Below, one piece after another: positions 17,233 to 24,831 of a stretch of DNA of 64,000 nt. Source of the DNA: Flavobacterium luteum (GTDB lineage Bacteria; Bacteroidota; Bacteroidia; Flavobacteriales; Flavobacteriaceae); assembly GCF_008806775.1 (NCBI RefSeq), contig NZ_WAEM01000007.1, forward strand, positions 112,023 through 176,022, read 5' to 3'. The number at the start of each line of letters is the position of its first letter. The first letter of the stretch is position 1. The notes under the pieces were generated by a model. That model did no database searches. It was not told the DNA's origin and saw only the letters and a list, made by a program, of their open reading frames with translations. A program made the translations under genes and the position numbers.

Positions 17233-19677
17233 ATGACAAATTTTAAAATACCTTTTTTAGTTCTTATACTCGTTTTTTCTTCTAAAATCATTTCGCAAAA
17301 TGATTGTTCAAAAGCCATAGTTGTTTGCGGAAATAGCGGATTCGAGGGTTTAACAGCCTCTGGAATTGGAAAACAAGAAATATCAGGAGCCAACAGTTGT
17401 GATGGTGATGAAAATAATAGTATCTGGCTAAGGCTTTCTATAAAAACAGCTGGAACATTAGGATTTACACTTATTCCTGAAAGTACTGATATAAATGAAG
17501 ACTTCGATTTTTTTATTTTTGGTCCAAAGGTAACATGTGGAGCGATTGGTCAGGCCATAAGATGCTCAACTACAAATCCTGAATCTATCAATCAACCCAA
17601 TAATTACACAGGAATGAATGCTACCTCAAATGATATTTCTGAAGGCCCTGGTCCCGATGGAAATAGCTTTGTAAAATGGCTAACCGTAGCTGCAGGAGAT
17701 TCTTATTTTTTGGTTATTGATAGGCCTAGTGGCTCAAGCAATTTTAAACTACAATGGAGCGGCACTGCTACTTTTGATACACCCCCAACTTTTGATATGC
17801 CAACTGGGGTGTCTCTTGACATTAAACAATGTGATACAGATGGATTTCAAGATTTTATTAGTGATTTTAATTTAAAACAAAATGAAGCTTTAATAATTGG
17901 AACACAAAGCAACGTTCTTATTAGTTATCATACCTCTCAGAATGATGCTCTTACAAATGTAAAGGAAATAAAAAACGCAACAAGTTTTAAAAACACCTCT
18001 AATCCACAGACTATTTATGTTAGAATTGAAAATACAATAACTGGTTGCTTTAATACTTCTTCATTTATTATTGAAGTGAATGACTCCGTTAATTTACCTA
18101 AAAACGAAGCCTCTATTTGTGACGACATCACTGATGGAAATGACACGAACGGTTTATCAACTTTTGATTTGACTAAAGTTACTGCCACCATATTTGACAA
18201 TCAAGACACGACAGCATTTACTATAAAATACTATTTAAGTAAAAGTGATGCTAATTTAAATTTGAATGAATTACCACAATTTTTTTCAAATACGAAGCCC
18301 AATAAACAACCAATATTTATTAAAGTATTTGATGGAACCTGTTCAGGTACTAAAGAAATAAATCTAATAGTAATTCCTGTACCCACTAAAATTAAAGCAA
18401 GTGGTTCTCAATGTGACTTTGGTTTAAATCCTGATGGACTATCATTGTTCGACTTGAATGATTACAATAGCGCTTTTGCAGGTTCTGATCCTAATTTATC
18501 CGTTACCTATTTTAAAAATAAAACCCAAGAACAAAACAATACCCCTTTAGTTAACATTTTTAACAATACTTCAAATCCTGAAACTATTATAGGCAGAATT
18601 ACAAATGCAGTAACTGGGTGTTATAGTTTAAGTGACTTAACTTTAAATGTAAATCTAGCTCCAAGTCAAAATATTAAACCATTAGATCAATGCGATATTT
18701 TAAATCAAGAAAATGGTTTTGCAACATTTAATCTTGATGATGCCACCTTAGTTGTAACTCCAACTCAAATTAAATCATTCTATTCAACCCAAAGCGATGC
18801 ATTATTAAAACAAAATAACATTCCTAATCCAACAAATTATACCATCCCATTCGCTTATAACTCATCTGTTTTTATTAGAATTGACGATGCGGGAAATTGC
18901 ACCAGCGTTAGCGAAGTACAATTAATAGTAAATAAACTACCAAAAATAGAAACCTTAAGCGATGAAAAAAATATAGTTTGTTCTAATATACCTAATAGAT
19001 TTATAACCATCAATGCTGGAAAATTAGAAACTAGTTCAGCCAATTTCAATTATACGTGGTATCGAGATGGAATAGATATAAAACAATCAACTTATGCTAT
19101 AAAAGTTAACCGTGAAGGAACTTATACTGTTGATGTTGCTAATCGCTTTGGATGTTTTAAAACTAGAACTATAACAGTAACTTCCTCAGAAATAGCAAGT
19201 ATTACAGATGTAAAAGTTTCAGACTTTACCGAATCGAATACTGTTGAAGTACTCTTAAAAGAAGATTTAAAAGGAGATTATGTCTTTAGTCTTTATAAAA
19301 GTGATGATTTTCAAACATCTAACATATTTACGGACGTGCCCGCAGGAGTTTATGAATTATATGTAAAAGATTTAAATGGCTGTGGGGTTTTTGGCCCAAA
19401 AATCATTTCAGTACTCGGTGCACCAAAATTTTTTACTCCAAATAACGATGGCGTCAATGACCTTTGGTATTTAAAAGGAGTTGGTTCTAATTTTAGCAGA
19501 AAATCATTTATTCAAATCTTTAATCGAGAGGGAAAACTTTTATATGAAATGAATGCAAGAGATAAAGGTTGGGACGGAACTTACAATAGTAATCCTTCGC
19601 CTTCTGATGATTATTGGTATGTCATCACTCTAGAAAATAATAAAACCATAAAAGGACATTTTTCATTAAAGCGATAA
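17233..19677 (+). CDS. T9SS type-B surface protein with repeated QCD modules
   Basis: An 814-residue exported protein with signal peptide (MTNFKIPFLVLILVFSSKIISQ). Residues about 23-180 form a Cys-containing N-terminal domain (NDCSKAIVVCGNSGFEG, then FIFGPKVTCG and LVIDRPSGSSNF) common in flavobacterial T9SS type-B proteins. Four modules of roughly 100 residues follow, each opening with QCDTDG, ICDDITDG, QCDFGLNPDG or QCDILNQENG and closing with a Gly-Cys segment; they end in an Ig-like domain (YTWYRDGIDI). The C-terminus is a TIGR04131 domain (FFTPNNDGVNDLW, KGWDGTYN, GHFSLKR). It lies 26 bases after the 1706-residue paralogue and 11 bases before the GH13 gene. Confidence 0.88.
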   Translation: MTNFKIPFLVLILVFSSKIISQNDCSKAIVVCGNSGFEGLTASGIGKQEISGANSCDGDENNSIWLRLSIKTAGTLGFTLIPESTDINEDFDFFIFGPKVTCGAIGQAIRCSTTNPESINQPNNYTGMNATSNDISEGPGPDGNSFVKWLTVAAGDSYFLVIDRPSGSSNFKLQWSGTATFDTPPTFDMPTGVSLDIKQCDTDGFQDFISDFNLKQNEALIIGTQSNVLISYHTSQNDALTNVKEIKNATSFKNTSNPQTIYVRIENTITGCFNTSSFIIEVNDSVNLPKNEASICDDITDGNDTNGLSTFDLTKVTATIFDNQDTTAFTIKYYLSKSDANLNLNELPQFFSNTKPNKQPIFIKVFDGTCSGTKEINLIVIPVPTKIKASGSQCDFGLNPDGLSLFDLNDYNSAFAGSDPNLSVTYFKNKTQEQNNTPLVNIFNNTSNPETIIGRITNAVTGCYSLSDLTLNVNLAPSQNIKPLDQCDILNQENGFATFNLDDATLVVTPTQIKSFYSTQSDALLKQNNIPNPTNYTIPFAYNSSVFIRIDDAGNCTSVSEVQLIVNKLPKIETLSDEKNIVCSNIPNRFITINAGKLETSSANFNYTWYRDGIDIKQSTYAIKVNREGTYTVDVANRFGCFKTRTITVTSSEIASITDVKVSDFTESNTVEVLLKEDLKGDYVFSLYKSDDFQTSNIFTDVPAGVYELYVKDLNGCGVFGPKIISVLGAPKFFTPNNDGVNDLWYLKGVGSNFSRKSFIQIFNREGKLLYEMNARDKGWDGTYNSNPSPSDDYWYVITLENNKTIKGHFSLKR

Positions 19678-19688
19678 AACTTTAAATT

Positions 19689-21530
19689 ATGAAAAAAACG
19701 ATACTGTTTATTTTTATTTTTATTTCTTTAAGCCTTCATGCTCAAATAGAACGTATTGACCCTCCGAATTGGTGGGTTGGAATGAAAACCAATCAAATTA
19801 CACTATTAGTATATGGTAAAGCAATTCAAGATTTAGAACCAACAATAAATTACTCTGGAGTAAAAGTTGTAAAAACAGAGAAAGTTGAAAACCCTAATTA
19901 TTTATTTGTTACTATTGATATCGATTCAAACACAATTCCTGGTAATGCTAAAATTGAGTTTAAGAAAAACGGAAGAATAAAAATCACAAAGAATTTTCCT
20001 ATATTAAACAGAGAAAAAAATAGTGCCAACCGAATTGGGTTTTCCACAAAAGATGCTATTTTACTAATTGTCCCAGATCGATTTGCAAATGGAAATCCAA
20101 AAAATGACAATACACCAAAATGTTTAGAAAAATCAAATCGAAACTATGAAAGTGGCAGACACGGTGGCGACATAAAAGGTATTATAAATCATTTAGATTA
20201 TATACACTCTTTAGGATACACTCAAATTTGGAATACGCCACTTGTAGAAAACAATATGCCAAATTATTCTTACCACGGGTATGCTGCCACCGATTTTTAT
20301 AAAATTGATGAAAGGTTTGGAACAAATGAAGAATTTAAAACTTTAGTTTCAGAAGCCAAAAAAAGAAATATAGGTTTAATTTGGGATGTTGTACTCAATC
20401 ATTGTGGCTCTGAATATTACTTTATAAAAGACGTTCCTACAAAAGATTGGATGAATTTTCAAGACAGCAAGAAAAGAACAAACCATCTAAAATCAACTTT
20501 GTTAGATCCTTATGCAACAGTTCAAGATAGAGAAATGTATACAGATGGTTGGTTTGACGTACACATGCCAGACCTTAACCAAAAAAATCCATTAGTAGCC
20601 AGTTATTTAACTCAAAACACCCTATGGTGGATTGAATATGCCAATCTTTCGGGATTTAGAGAAGATACTTTTTCATATGCTGACAAAGACTTTTTGGCAA
20701 ATTGGACTAAAACTATTATGGACGAATATCCGAACTTTAACATAGTGGGAGAAGAAATGACTAACGTCACTGAATTATCGGCCTATTGGCAAAAAGATAA
20801 AATTAACGCAGATGGCTATAAATGCTTTTTACCAACTTTAATGGATTTTTCTTTAACAGATAACCTTGTGAAATCATTATCTACAAACAACGATTGGGAA
20901 TCTACTTGGAAAGAATTCTATAAAGGCATGGGACAAGATTATCACTATCCAAATCCAAACAATTTATTGATTTTTCCTGATAATCATGATATGGATCGGT
21001 TTTATTCTAGAGTTAAAAACGATTTTGAGAGCTGGAAATTGGGGATGACTTTATATACTACTATGCGGGGGATTCCTCAGTTCTATTATGGGACAGAATT
21101 ATTATTTACCAACGAAAAAGCAGGAAATGACGGTCAGAGACGAGCTGATTTATATGGCGGTTGGGAAGGTGATACTAAAAATGCTATTACCGGAAAAGGT
21201 CTTGATGCAAAAGAACTAGAAGCTCAAAAATACCTGAGTAAACTATTAAATTGGAGAAAAACTGCAACAGTAATTCACAACGGAAAATTTATTCATTTTG
21301 CTCCAGAAAAAAATGATGTTTATGTCTATTTTAGATACAATGAAAATCAAAAAGTGATGGTTATTTTGAATAAAAATAAAGAAAAAGTACTTCTTGATAT
21401 GAATACATATTATAAAATGATTCCTGAAACATTTACTGCAAAAGACATTATTAATAATCGAGAAATTAGGATAGAAAAAACTTTAGAAGTAGCTCCAAGA
21501 AGTGCTTTAATACTAGAGATAAAAAACTAA
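19689..21530 (+). CDS. GH13 alpha-amylase family enzyme (cyclomaltodextrinase/neopullulanase-like), exported
   Basis: A 613-residue alpha-glucan hydrolase with signal peptide (MKKTILFIFIFISLSLHA). Residues ~20-110 are a cyclomaltodextrinase N-terminal domain (PPNWWVGMKTNQITLLVYG); a GH13 TIM barrel follows with DVVLNH (region I), GFREDT with nucleophile D326 (II), GEEM with acid/base E355 (III) and DNHD with D434 (IV); the C-terminal ~80 residues form a Cyc-maltodextrinase C-like sandwich. This architecture is that of SusA-like periplasmic or surface enzymes acting on malto-oligosaccharides or pullulan. It has no T9SS tail. Gaps of 11 bases upstream and 16 downstream place it in one transcript with three surface proteins and an esterase, an unusual setting since no SusCD or maltose transporter is adjacent. 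Confidence 0.92.
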   Translation: MKKTILFIFIFISLSLHAQIERIDPPNWWVGMKTNQITLLVYGKAIQDLEPTINYSGVKVVKTEKVENPNYLFVTIDIDSNTIPGNAKIEFKKNGRIKITKNFPILNREKNSANRIGFSTKDAILLIVPDRFANGNPKNDNTPKCLEKSNRNYESGRHGGDIKGIINHLDYIHSLGYTQIWNTPLVENNMPNYSYHGYAATDFYKIDERFGTNEEFKTLVSEAKKRNIGLIWDVVLNHCGSEYYFIKDVPTKDWMNFQDSKKRTNHLKSTLLDPYATVQDREMYTDGWFDVHMPDLNQKNPLVASYLTQNTLWWIEYANLSGFREDTFSYADKDFLANWTKTIMDEYPNFNIVGEEMTNVTELSAYWQKDKINADGYKCFLPTLMDFSLTDNLVKSLSTNNDWESTWKEFYKGMGQDYHYPNPNNLLIFPDNHDMDRFYSRVKNDFESWKLGMTLYTTMRGIPQFYYGTELLFTNEKAGNDGQRRADLYGGWEGDTKNAITGKGLDAKELEAQKYLSKLLNWRKTATVIHNGKFIHFAPEKNDVYVYFRYNENQKVMVILNKNKEKVLLDMNTYYKMIPETFTAKDIINNREIRIEKTLEVAPRSALILEIKN

Positions 21531-21546
21531 AAAAGTATCCATTTTA

Positions 21547-22470
21547 ATGAAAACGAAAATAGCAATAGTTACATTACTACTGTTTTCTATAGCAACTTTA
21601 GGGCAAGAAGTAAAAGTAACTTCTGGTAAAGTTGTACGATTTGCTAACTTTAAATCAAAATTTGTTGATGCAAGAAATATAGATGTTTGGTTACCAAAAG
21701 CATATTCTACCACTGAAAAATATGCGGTGCTCTATATGCACGATGGACAAATGCTATTTGACGCCGAAAGTTCATGGAACAAACAAGCTTGGGAAGTAGA
21801 TGAAGTTGCAGGAAAATTAATTATCGAAGAAAAAACTAAAAATTTTATAGTTGTAGGAATCTGGAACAATGGTTTAAAAAGGCATCCTGAATATTTTCCT
21901 CAAAAGCCTTATATAACTTTTGATGCGACACAAAAGAAATTCATTTCAGAAAGTTTAAAACAAAGAAAGAAAATTGACACTGAAGAATTTAAAGTAATTT
22001 CAGATAATTACTTAAAATTTATAGTCAAAGAATTAAAGCCTTTTGTTGATAAAAATTTTAATACCTATTCCAATCAATCGAATACTTTTATTGCAGGATC
22101 TAGTATGGGTGGATTAATTTCGCTTTATGCAATTTGCGAATATCCAAAAATATTTGGTGGTGCTGCATGTCTTTCTACTCATTGGACAGGGATTTATCAA
22201 AACGAAAATAACCCTATTCCTGATGCTATAATGCATTACCTTAACAAACATTTACCAAAACCTAAAAATCATAAAATATACTTTGATTATGGCAATCAAA
22301 CTTTAGATAGCTTATACAAACCTTCACAAGAAAAAGTCAATAAAATAATGATTTCTAAAGGATATTCAGATAAGTCATGGAATACAATTTTCTTTCCGGG
22401 CAAAGACCATTCGGAGAAATCATGGCATGACCGATTGAATATTCCATTAGAGTTTTTATTATCAAAATAA
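21547..22470 (+). CDS. Exported alpha/beta-hydrolase, putative esterase family
   Basis: A 307-residue protein with signal peptide (MKTKIAIVTLLLFSIATLG). It belongs to the esterase-D/Fes-like family (PF00756). Seen motifs are YAVLYMHDGQMLFD (oxyanion-hole strand), the nucleophile elbow GSSMGG with S186, and a late HSEKSW segment whose His is the likely catalytic base. Members include carbohydrate esterases, enterochelin esterases and mycolyltransferases. Position 16 bases after a GH13 enzyme argues for removing acyl groups from a glucan or for acting on the same nutrient. It is the last gene of the + strand operon and ends before a bidirectional terminator. Confidence 0.87.
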   Translation: MKTKIAIVTLLLFSIATLGQEVKVTSGKVVRFANFKSKFVDARNIDVWLPKAYSTTEKYAVLYMHDGQMLFDAESSWNKQAWEVDEVAGKLIIEEKTKNFIVVGIWNNGLKRHPEYFPQKPYITFDATQKKFISESLKQRKKIDTEEFKVISDNYLKFIVKELKPFVDKNFNTYSNQSNTFIAGSSMGGLISLYAICEYPKIFGGAACLSTHWTGIYQNENNPIPDAIMHYLNKHLPKPKNHKIYFDYGNQTLDSLYKPSQEKVNKIMISKGYSDKSWNTIFFPGKDHSEKSWHDRLNIPLEFLLSK

Positions 22471-22493
22471 AATCAATAATTCATCAAAAATAA

Positions 22494-22521
22494 AAAACCA
22501 TGAACTTTCGCTCATGGTTTT
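22494..22521. terminator. Bidirectional terminator between esterase and bcp
   Basis: AAAACCATGA (22494-22503) pairs perfectly with TCATGGTTTT (22512-22521) around an 8-base loop; A and T runs flank it on both sides. Confidence 0.85.
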
Positions 22522-22540
22522 CATATATGATAAAAATGTT

Positions 22541-22993
22541 TTATCCTAAAATTTGAGCCGTATGAGCTTTGGTTTTTACATCTGAGATCACCTCTTCTAT
22601 AATTCCGTTTTCGTCTATTATAAATGTAGTTCTATTTATTCCATCATATTCTTTGCCCATAAACTTTTTAGGACCCCAAACTCCAAAGGCTTCAATTACT
22701 GATTTATCTTCATCTGCAAGTAAAGGAAAAGGGAAATCGTATTTGTTTTTGAAATTGGATTGTGCTTTGGCATTATCGGCACTTACTCCAAGTAAAGCAT
22801 AATTATTTGTAGTAAATCTTTCGAAATTATCCCTTAGATCACAAGCCTCAGCAGTACAGCCAGGCGTATTTGCCTTTGGATAAAAGAAAACCACTAATTT
22901 TTTTCCCCTATAATCTTCTAGTTTGTGTGAATTTCCGTCTTGATCAATTCCTGAAAAATTTGGTGCCTTATCTCCTTTTTTAAGTGTTATCAT
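22541..22993 (-). CDS. bcp: Thioredoxin-dependent peroxiredoxin, Bcp/PrxQ type
   Basis: This enzyme reduces hydrogen peroxide and organic hydroperoxides using thioredoxin. From ATG 22993 (MITLKKGDKAPNF) the protein has 150 residues, the usual PrxQ length. The motif PKANTPGCTAEAC contains peroxidatic C46 and resolving C51 five residues later, the atypical 2-Cys arrangement. A longer in-frame start at 23059 would add a 22-residue tail absent from the family and is rejected. It is divergent from nth, and a TAATTTTG element on the minus strand (23079-23086) could drive it. No signal peptide, so cytoplasmic. Confidence 0.93.
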   Translation of the reverse strand: MITLKKGDKAPNFSGIDQDGNSHKLEDYRGKKLVVFFYPKANTPGCTAEACDLRDNFERFTTNNYALLGVSADNAKAQSNFKNKYDFPFPLLADEDKSVIEAFGVWGPKKFMGKEYDGINRTTFIIDENGIIEEVISDVKTKAHTAQILG

Positions 22994-23078
22994 TATTTGT
23001 ATTTTTGAATTATTAAATTTCTTATAAATGGTATTGATTTTTTGCAATTGACAATTCAATTGACTTATTTTTACATAT

Positions 23079-23086
23079 CAAAATTA
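23079..23086 (-). promoter_or_regulatory. Possible -7 promoter element for bcp
   Basis: The minus strand reads TAATTTTG, matching TAnnTTTG, about 86 bases before the bcp ATG. A TTG lies 16 bases further upstream, within the start of nth, one base short of the usual spacing. Confidence 0.35.
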
Positions 23087-23093
23087 AACTAAA

Positions 23094-23753
23094 ATGACCA
23101 AACAAGAGCGTGTAACGTTTGTTATAAATACGTTAAAAGAATTATATCCTACTATTCCTATTCCGCTAGACCATAACGATCCGTATACTTTATTGATTGC
23201 TGTATTGTTATCTGCACAATGTACAGACGTTCGTGTAAATAAAATCACTCCATTGCTTTTTGCCAAAGCAGATAATCCGTATGATATGGTAAAAATGAGT
23301 ATTGAAGAAATCAAGGAAATTATTCGTCCCTGCGGATTGTCACCAATGAAATCAAAAGGCATACATGGTCTGTCGGAAATTCTTATTGAAAAATATGATG
23401 GAAAAGTACCTCAAAGTTTCGAAGCTTTAGAATCTTTACCAGCTGTTGGTCATAAAACAGCAAGTGTTGTCATGTCACAAGCTTTTGGAGTTCCTGCATT
23501 TCCTGTTGACACTCATATTCATCGATTGATGTACCGTTGGAATTTAACTAATGGAAAAAATGTTGTTCAGACCGAAAAAGATGCTAAACGAATTTTCCCT
23601 GAATCAATTTGGAATGATTTGCATTTGCAAATTATTTGGTATGGCAGAGAATATTCTCCAGCTAGAGGTTGGGATATAGAAAAAGACATTATTACTAAAA
23701 CGATAGGAAGAAAAAATGTTTTAGAGGAGTATATAAAAAAAACATCTCGATAA
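23094..23753 (+). CDS. nth: Endonuclease III-like DNA glycosylase lacking the Fe-S cluster cysteines
   Basis: This is a bifunctional DNA glycosylase/AP lyase for oxidised pyrimidines in base excision repair. The helix-hairpin-helix is LPAVGHKTASVV with catalytic K121, and VDTHIHR supplies catalytic D139. The 219-residue length is close to E. coli Nth. The odd point is the C-terminus: where E. coli Nth has the four cysteines of its [4Fe-4S] loop, this protein reads GREYSPARGWDIEKDIITKTIG with no Cys at all after residue 80. Thus the cluster is absent although the catalytic core is intact. The gene is single, divergent from bcp, and followed by a hairpin terminator. Confidence 0.92.
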   Translation: MTKQERVTFVINTLKELYPTIPIPLDHNDPYTLLIAVLLSAQCTDVRVNKITPLLFAKADNPYDMVKMSIEEIKEIIRPCGLSPMKSKGIHGLSEILIEKYDGKVPQSFEALESLPAVGHKTASVVMSQAFGVPAFPVDTHIHRLMYRWNLTNGKNVVQTEKDAKRIFPESIWNDLHLQIIWYGREYSPARGWDIEKDIITKTIGRKNVLEEYIKKTSR

Positions 23754-23768
23754 CAACCGAGACGTTTT
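23739..23768 (+). terminator. Terminator overlapping the end of nth
   Basis: AAAACATCTCG (23739-23749) pairs with CGAGACGTTTT (23758-23768) with one mismatch, followed by T. The stem begins inside the last nth codons. Confidence 0.65.
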
Positions 23769-23769
23769 T

Positions 23770-23913
23770 CTAATTAGCTATCGTTTCGATATTCATTTTA
23801 CCTACTTTAATAATTCGTAGTGCTTTAGAATAGTTTAATAAAAAAGATACAGTTTCTTTTTTAGGTTTCATTGAAGGGATAACTAATGCTTTTTTAGAGT
23901 AAATTTTTGCCAT
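23770..23913 (-). CDS. Small basic protein (47 residues) downstream of the sigma factor
   Basis: Reading the minus strand from ATG 23913 gives 47 residues, MAKIYSKKALVIPSMKPKKE followed by TVSFLLNYSKALRIIKVGKM and NIETIAN, ending at TAG 23770-23772. It is rich in Lys/Ile, has no TM segment or signal peptide, and contains a plausible amphipathic helix (VSFLLNYSKALRIIKV). It lies 49 bases after the sigma-factor stop in the same orientation, so the two are probably co-transcribed. The coding look (basic composition, stop placed against the nth terminator) and position support a real gene. Function unknown. Confidence 0.7.
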   Translation of the reverse strand: MAKIYSKKALVIPSMKPKKETVSFLLNYSKALRIIKVGKMNIETIAN

Positions 23914-23962
23914 ATTGTAGTTTGTTTGTTAGTACTACAACGTGGTATTGCTTTAAATATTG

Positions 23963-24547
23963 TTAAGTTGTTAAAATAATTTGATGTTTATCTATTACCT
24001 TTCTTAAATTCATCAGTGCGTATCGCATTCTGCCTAAGGCAGTGTTAATGCTAACTCCTGTCAATTCAGAGATTTCCTTAAAACTTAGATCTTGATAGAT
24101 ACGCATAACCAATACCTCTTTTTGATCTTCGGGTAACTCTTCAATAATTTTCTTTAAATCCTCTTGCACTTGATCTGAAATGATTTGATTCTCAATAGTC
24201 ATAGAGTGATCGGTCATTATTGAGAAAATTGAGAACTCCTCGGTTTCTCTATACATTGGCATTTTTTTATTTCTTCTAAAATGATCAATGATTAAATTAT
24301 GCGCAATTCGCATGACCCAAGGTAAAAATTTACCTTCTTCGTTGTAGGAATTGGATTTTAAAGTTTTTATTACTTTAACAAAAGTATCTTGAAAAATATC
24401 GTCCGAAATATCTCTATCTGAAATTTTAGAATAAATAAATCCGTATATTTTTGATTGGTGCGTATTTATAAGTATTGACAAAGCATTTTCATCGCCATCA
24501 ATATAATTTTTTACCAATAATGCATCTGGGGTTTGTACATTAGCCAT
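23963..24547 (-). CDS. RNA polymerase sigma factor, sigma-70 family, ECF type
   Basis: A 194-residue sigma factor with only regions 2 and 4. Region 2 spans about 15-95 (YGFIYSKISDRDISDDIFQDTFVKVIKTL, then FLPWVMRIAHNLIIDHFRR); region 4 spans about 125-185 (EELPEDQKEVLVMRIYQDLSFKEISELTGVS as the HTH). No anti-sigma factor or TonB receptor is adjacent, unlike polysaccharide-locus ECF systems; instead a 47-residue protein follows. This gene type is a common lone sigma factor in Flavobacteriaceae. It lies beside the glucan locus, but its own promoter and opposite end position give no evidence that it controls it. Confidence 0.92.
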   Translation of the reverse strand: MANVQTPDALLVKNYIDGDENALSILINTHQSKIYGFIYSKISDRDISDDIFQDTFVKVIKTLKSNSYNEEGKFLPWVMRIAHNLIIDHFRRNKKMPMYRETEEFSIFSIMTDHSMTIENQIISDQVQEDLKKIIEELPEDQKEVLVMRIYQDLSFKEISELTGVSINTALGRMRYALMNLRKVIDKHQIILTT

Positions 24548-24644
24548 AAAATTACCTTTTAGTTTTTATTAAAATTTGGAGAAAATTCTCTAAAAAGTAG
24601 TTTTTTGTATAGGCTTGATGTTAAAGTTTAAAATGAATTTAAAT

Positions 24645-24676
24645 CAAATATAATATAATTCTTGGATAAGAAACAA
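24645..24676 (-). promoter_or_regulatory. Promoter for the sigma-factor gene
   Basis: On the minus strand TTG (24674-24676), 21 bases, then TATATTTG (24645-24652) approximates TTG-N17-20-TAnnTTTG. It would give a leader of roughly 90 bases. The rest of the 284-base gap 24548-24831 is AT-rich and I saw no gene or clear GH30 terminator in it. Confidence 0.5.
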
Positions 24677-24831
24677 GTTTTAACTAAAATTTTAACAGTT
24701 GCCGCACAATAAAAAAATATTATCTAGGAAATAAACCAAATAGAGTGCTGAGCAAAAAAAAACAGATTACTATAAATTTTTATATCTTTTTTAAATAAAT
24801 TAAATGGTGACTTTAAATATATTTCATTCAT

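Noticed and set aside
22994..23059. Extended N-terminus of Bcp
   Set aside because: The peroxiredoxin family starts at MITLKKGDKAP; the extra 22 residues are low-complexity and overlap the probable leader.
23963..24547. Sigma factor as regulator of the glucan locus through a SusCD-type sigma/anti-sigma system
   Set aside because: No anti-sigma factor and no TonB-dependent receptor are nearby, and the locus carries its own regulator.
24606..24612. A further TGTATAG copy beyond the last gene of the glucan locus
   Set aside because: A 7-mer is expected several times by chance in such AT-rich sequence; it lacks the 17-bp extension and lies upstream of the sigma-factor gene instead.
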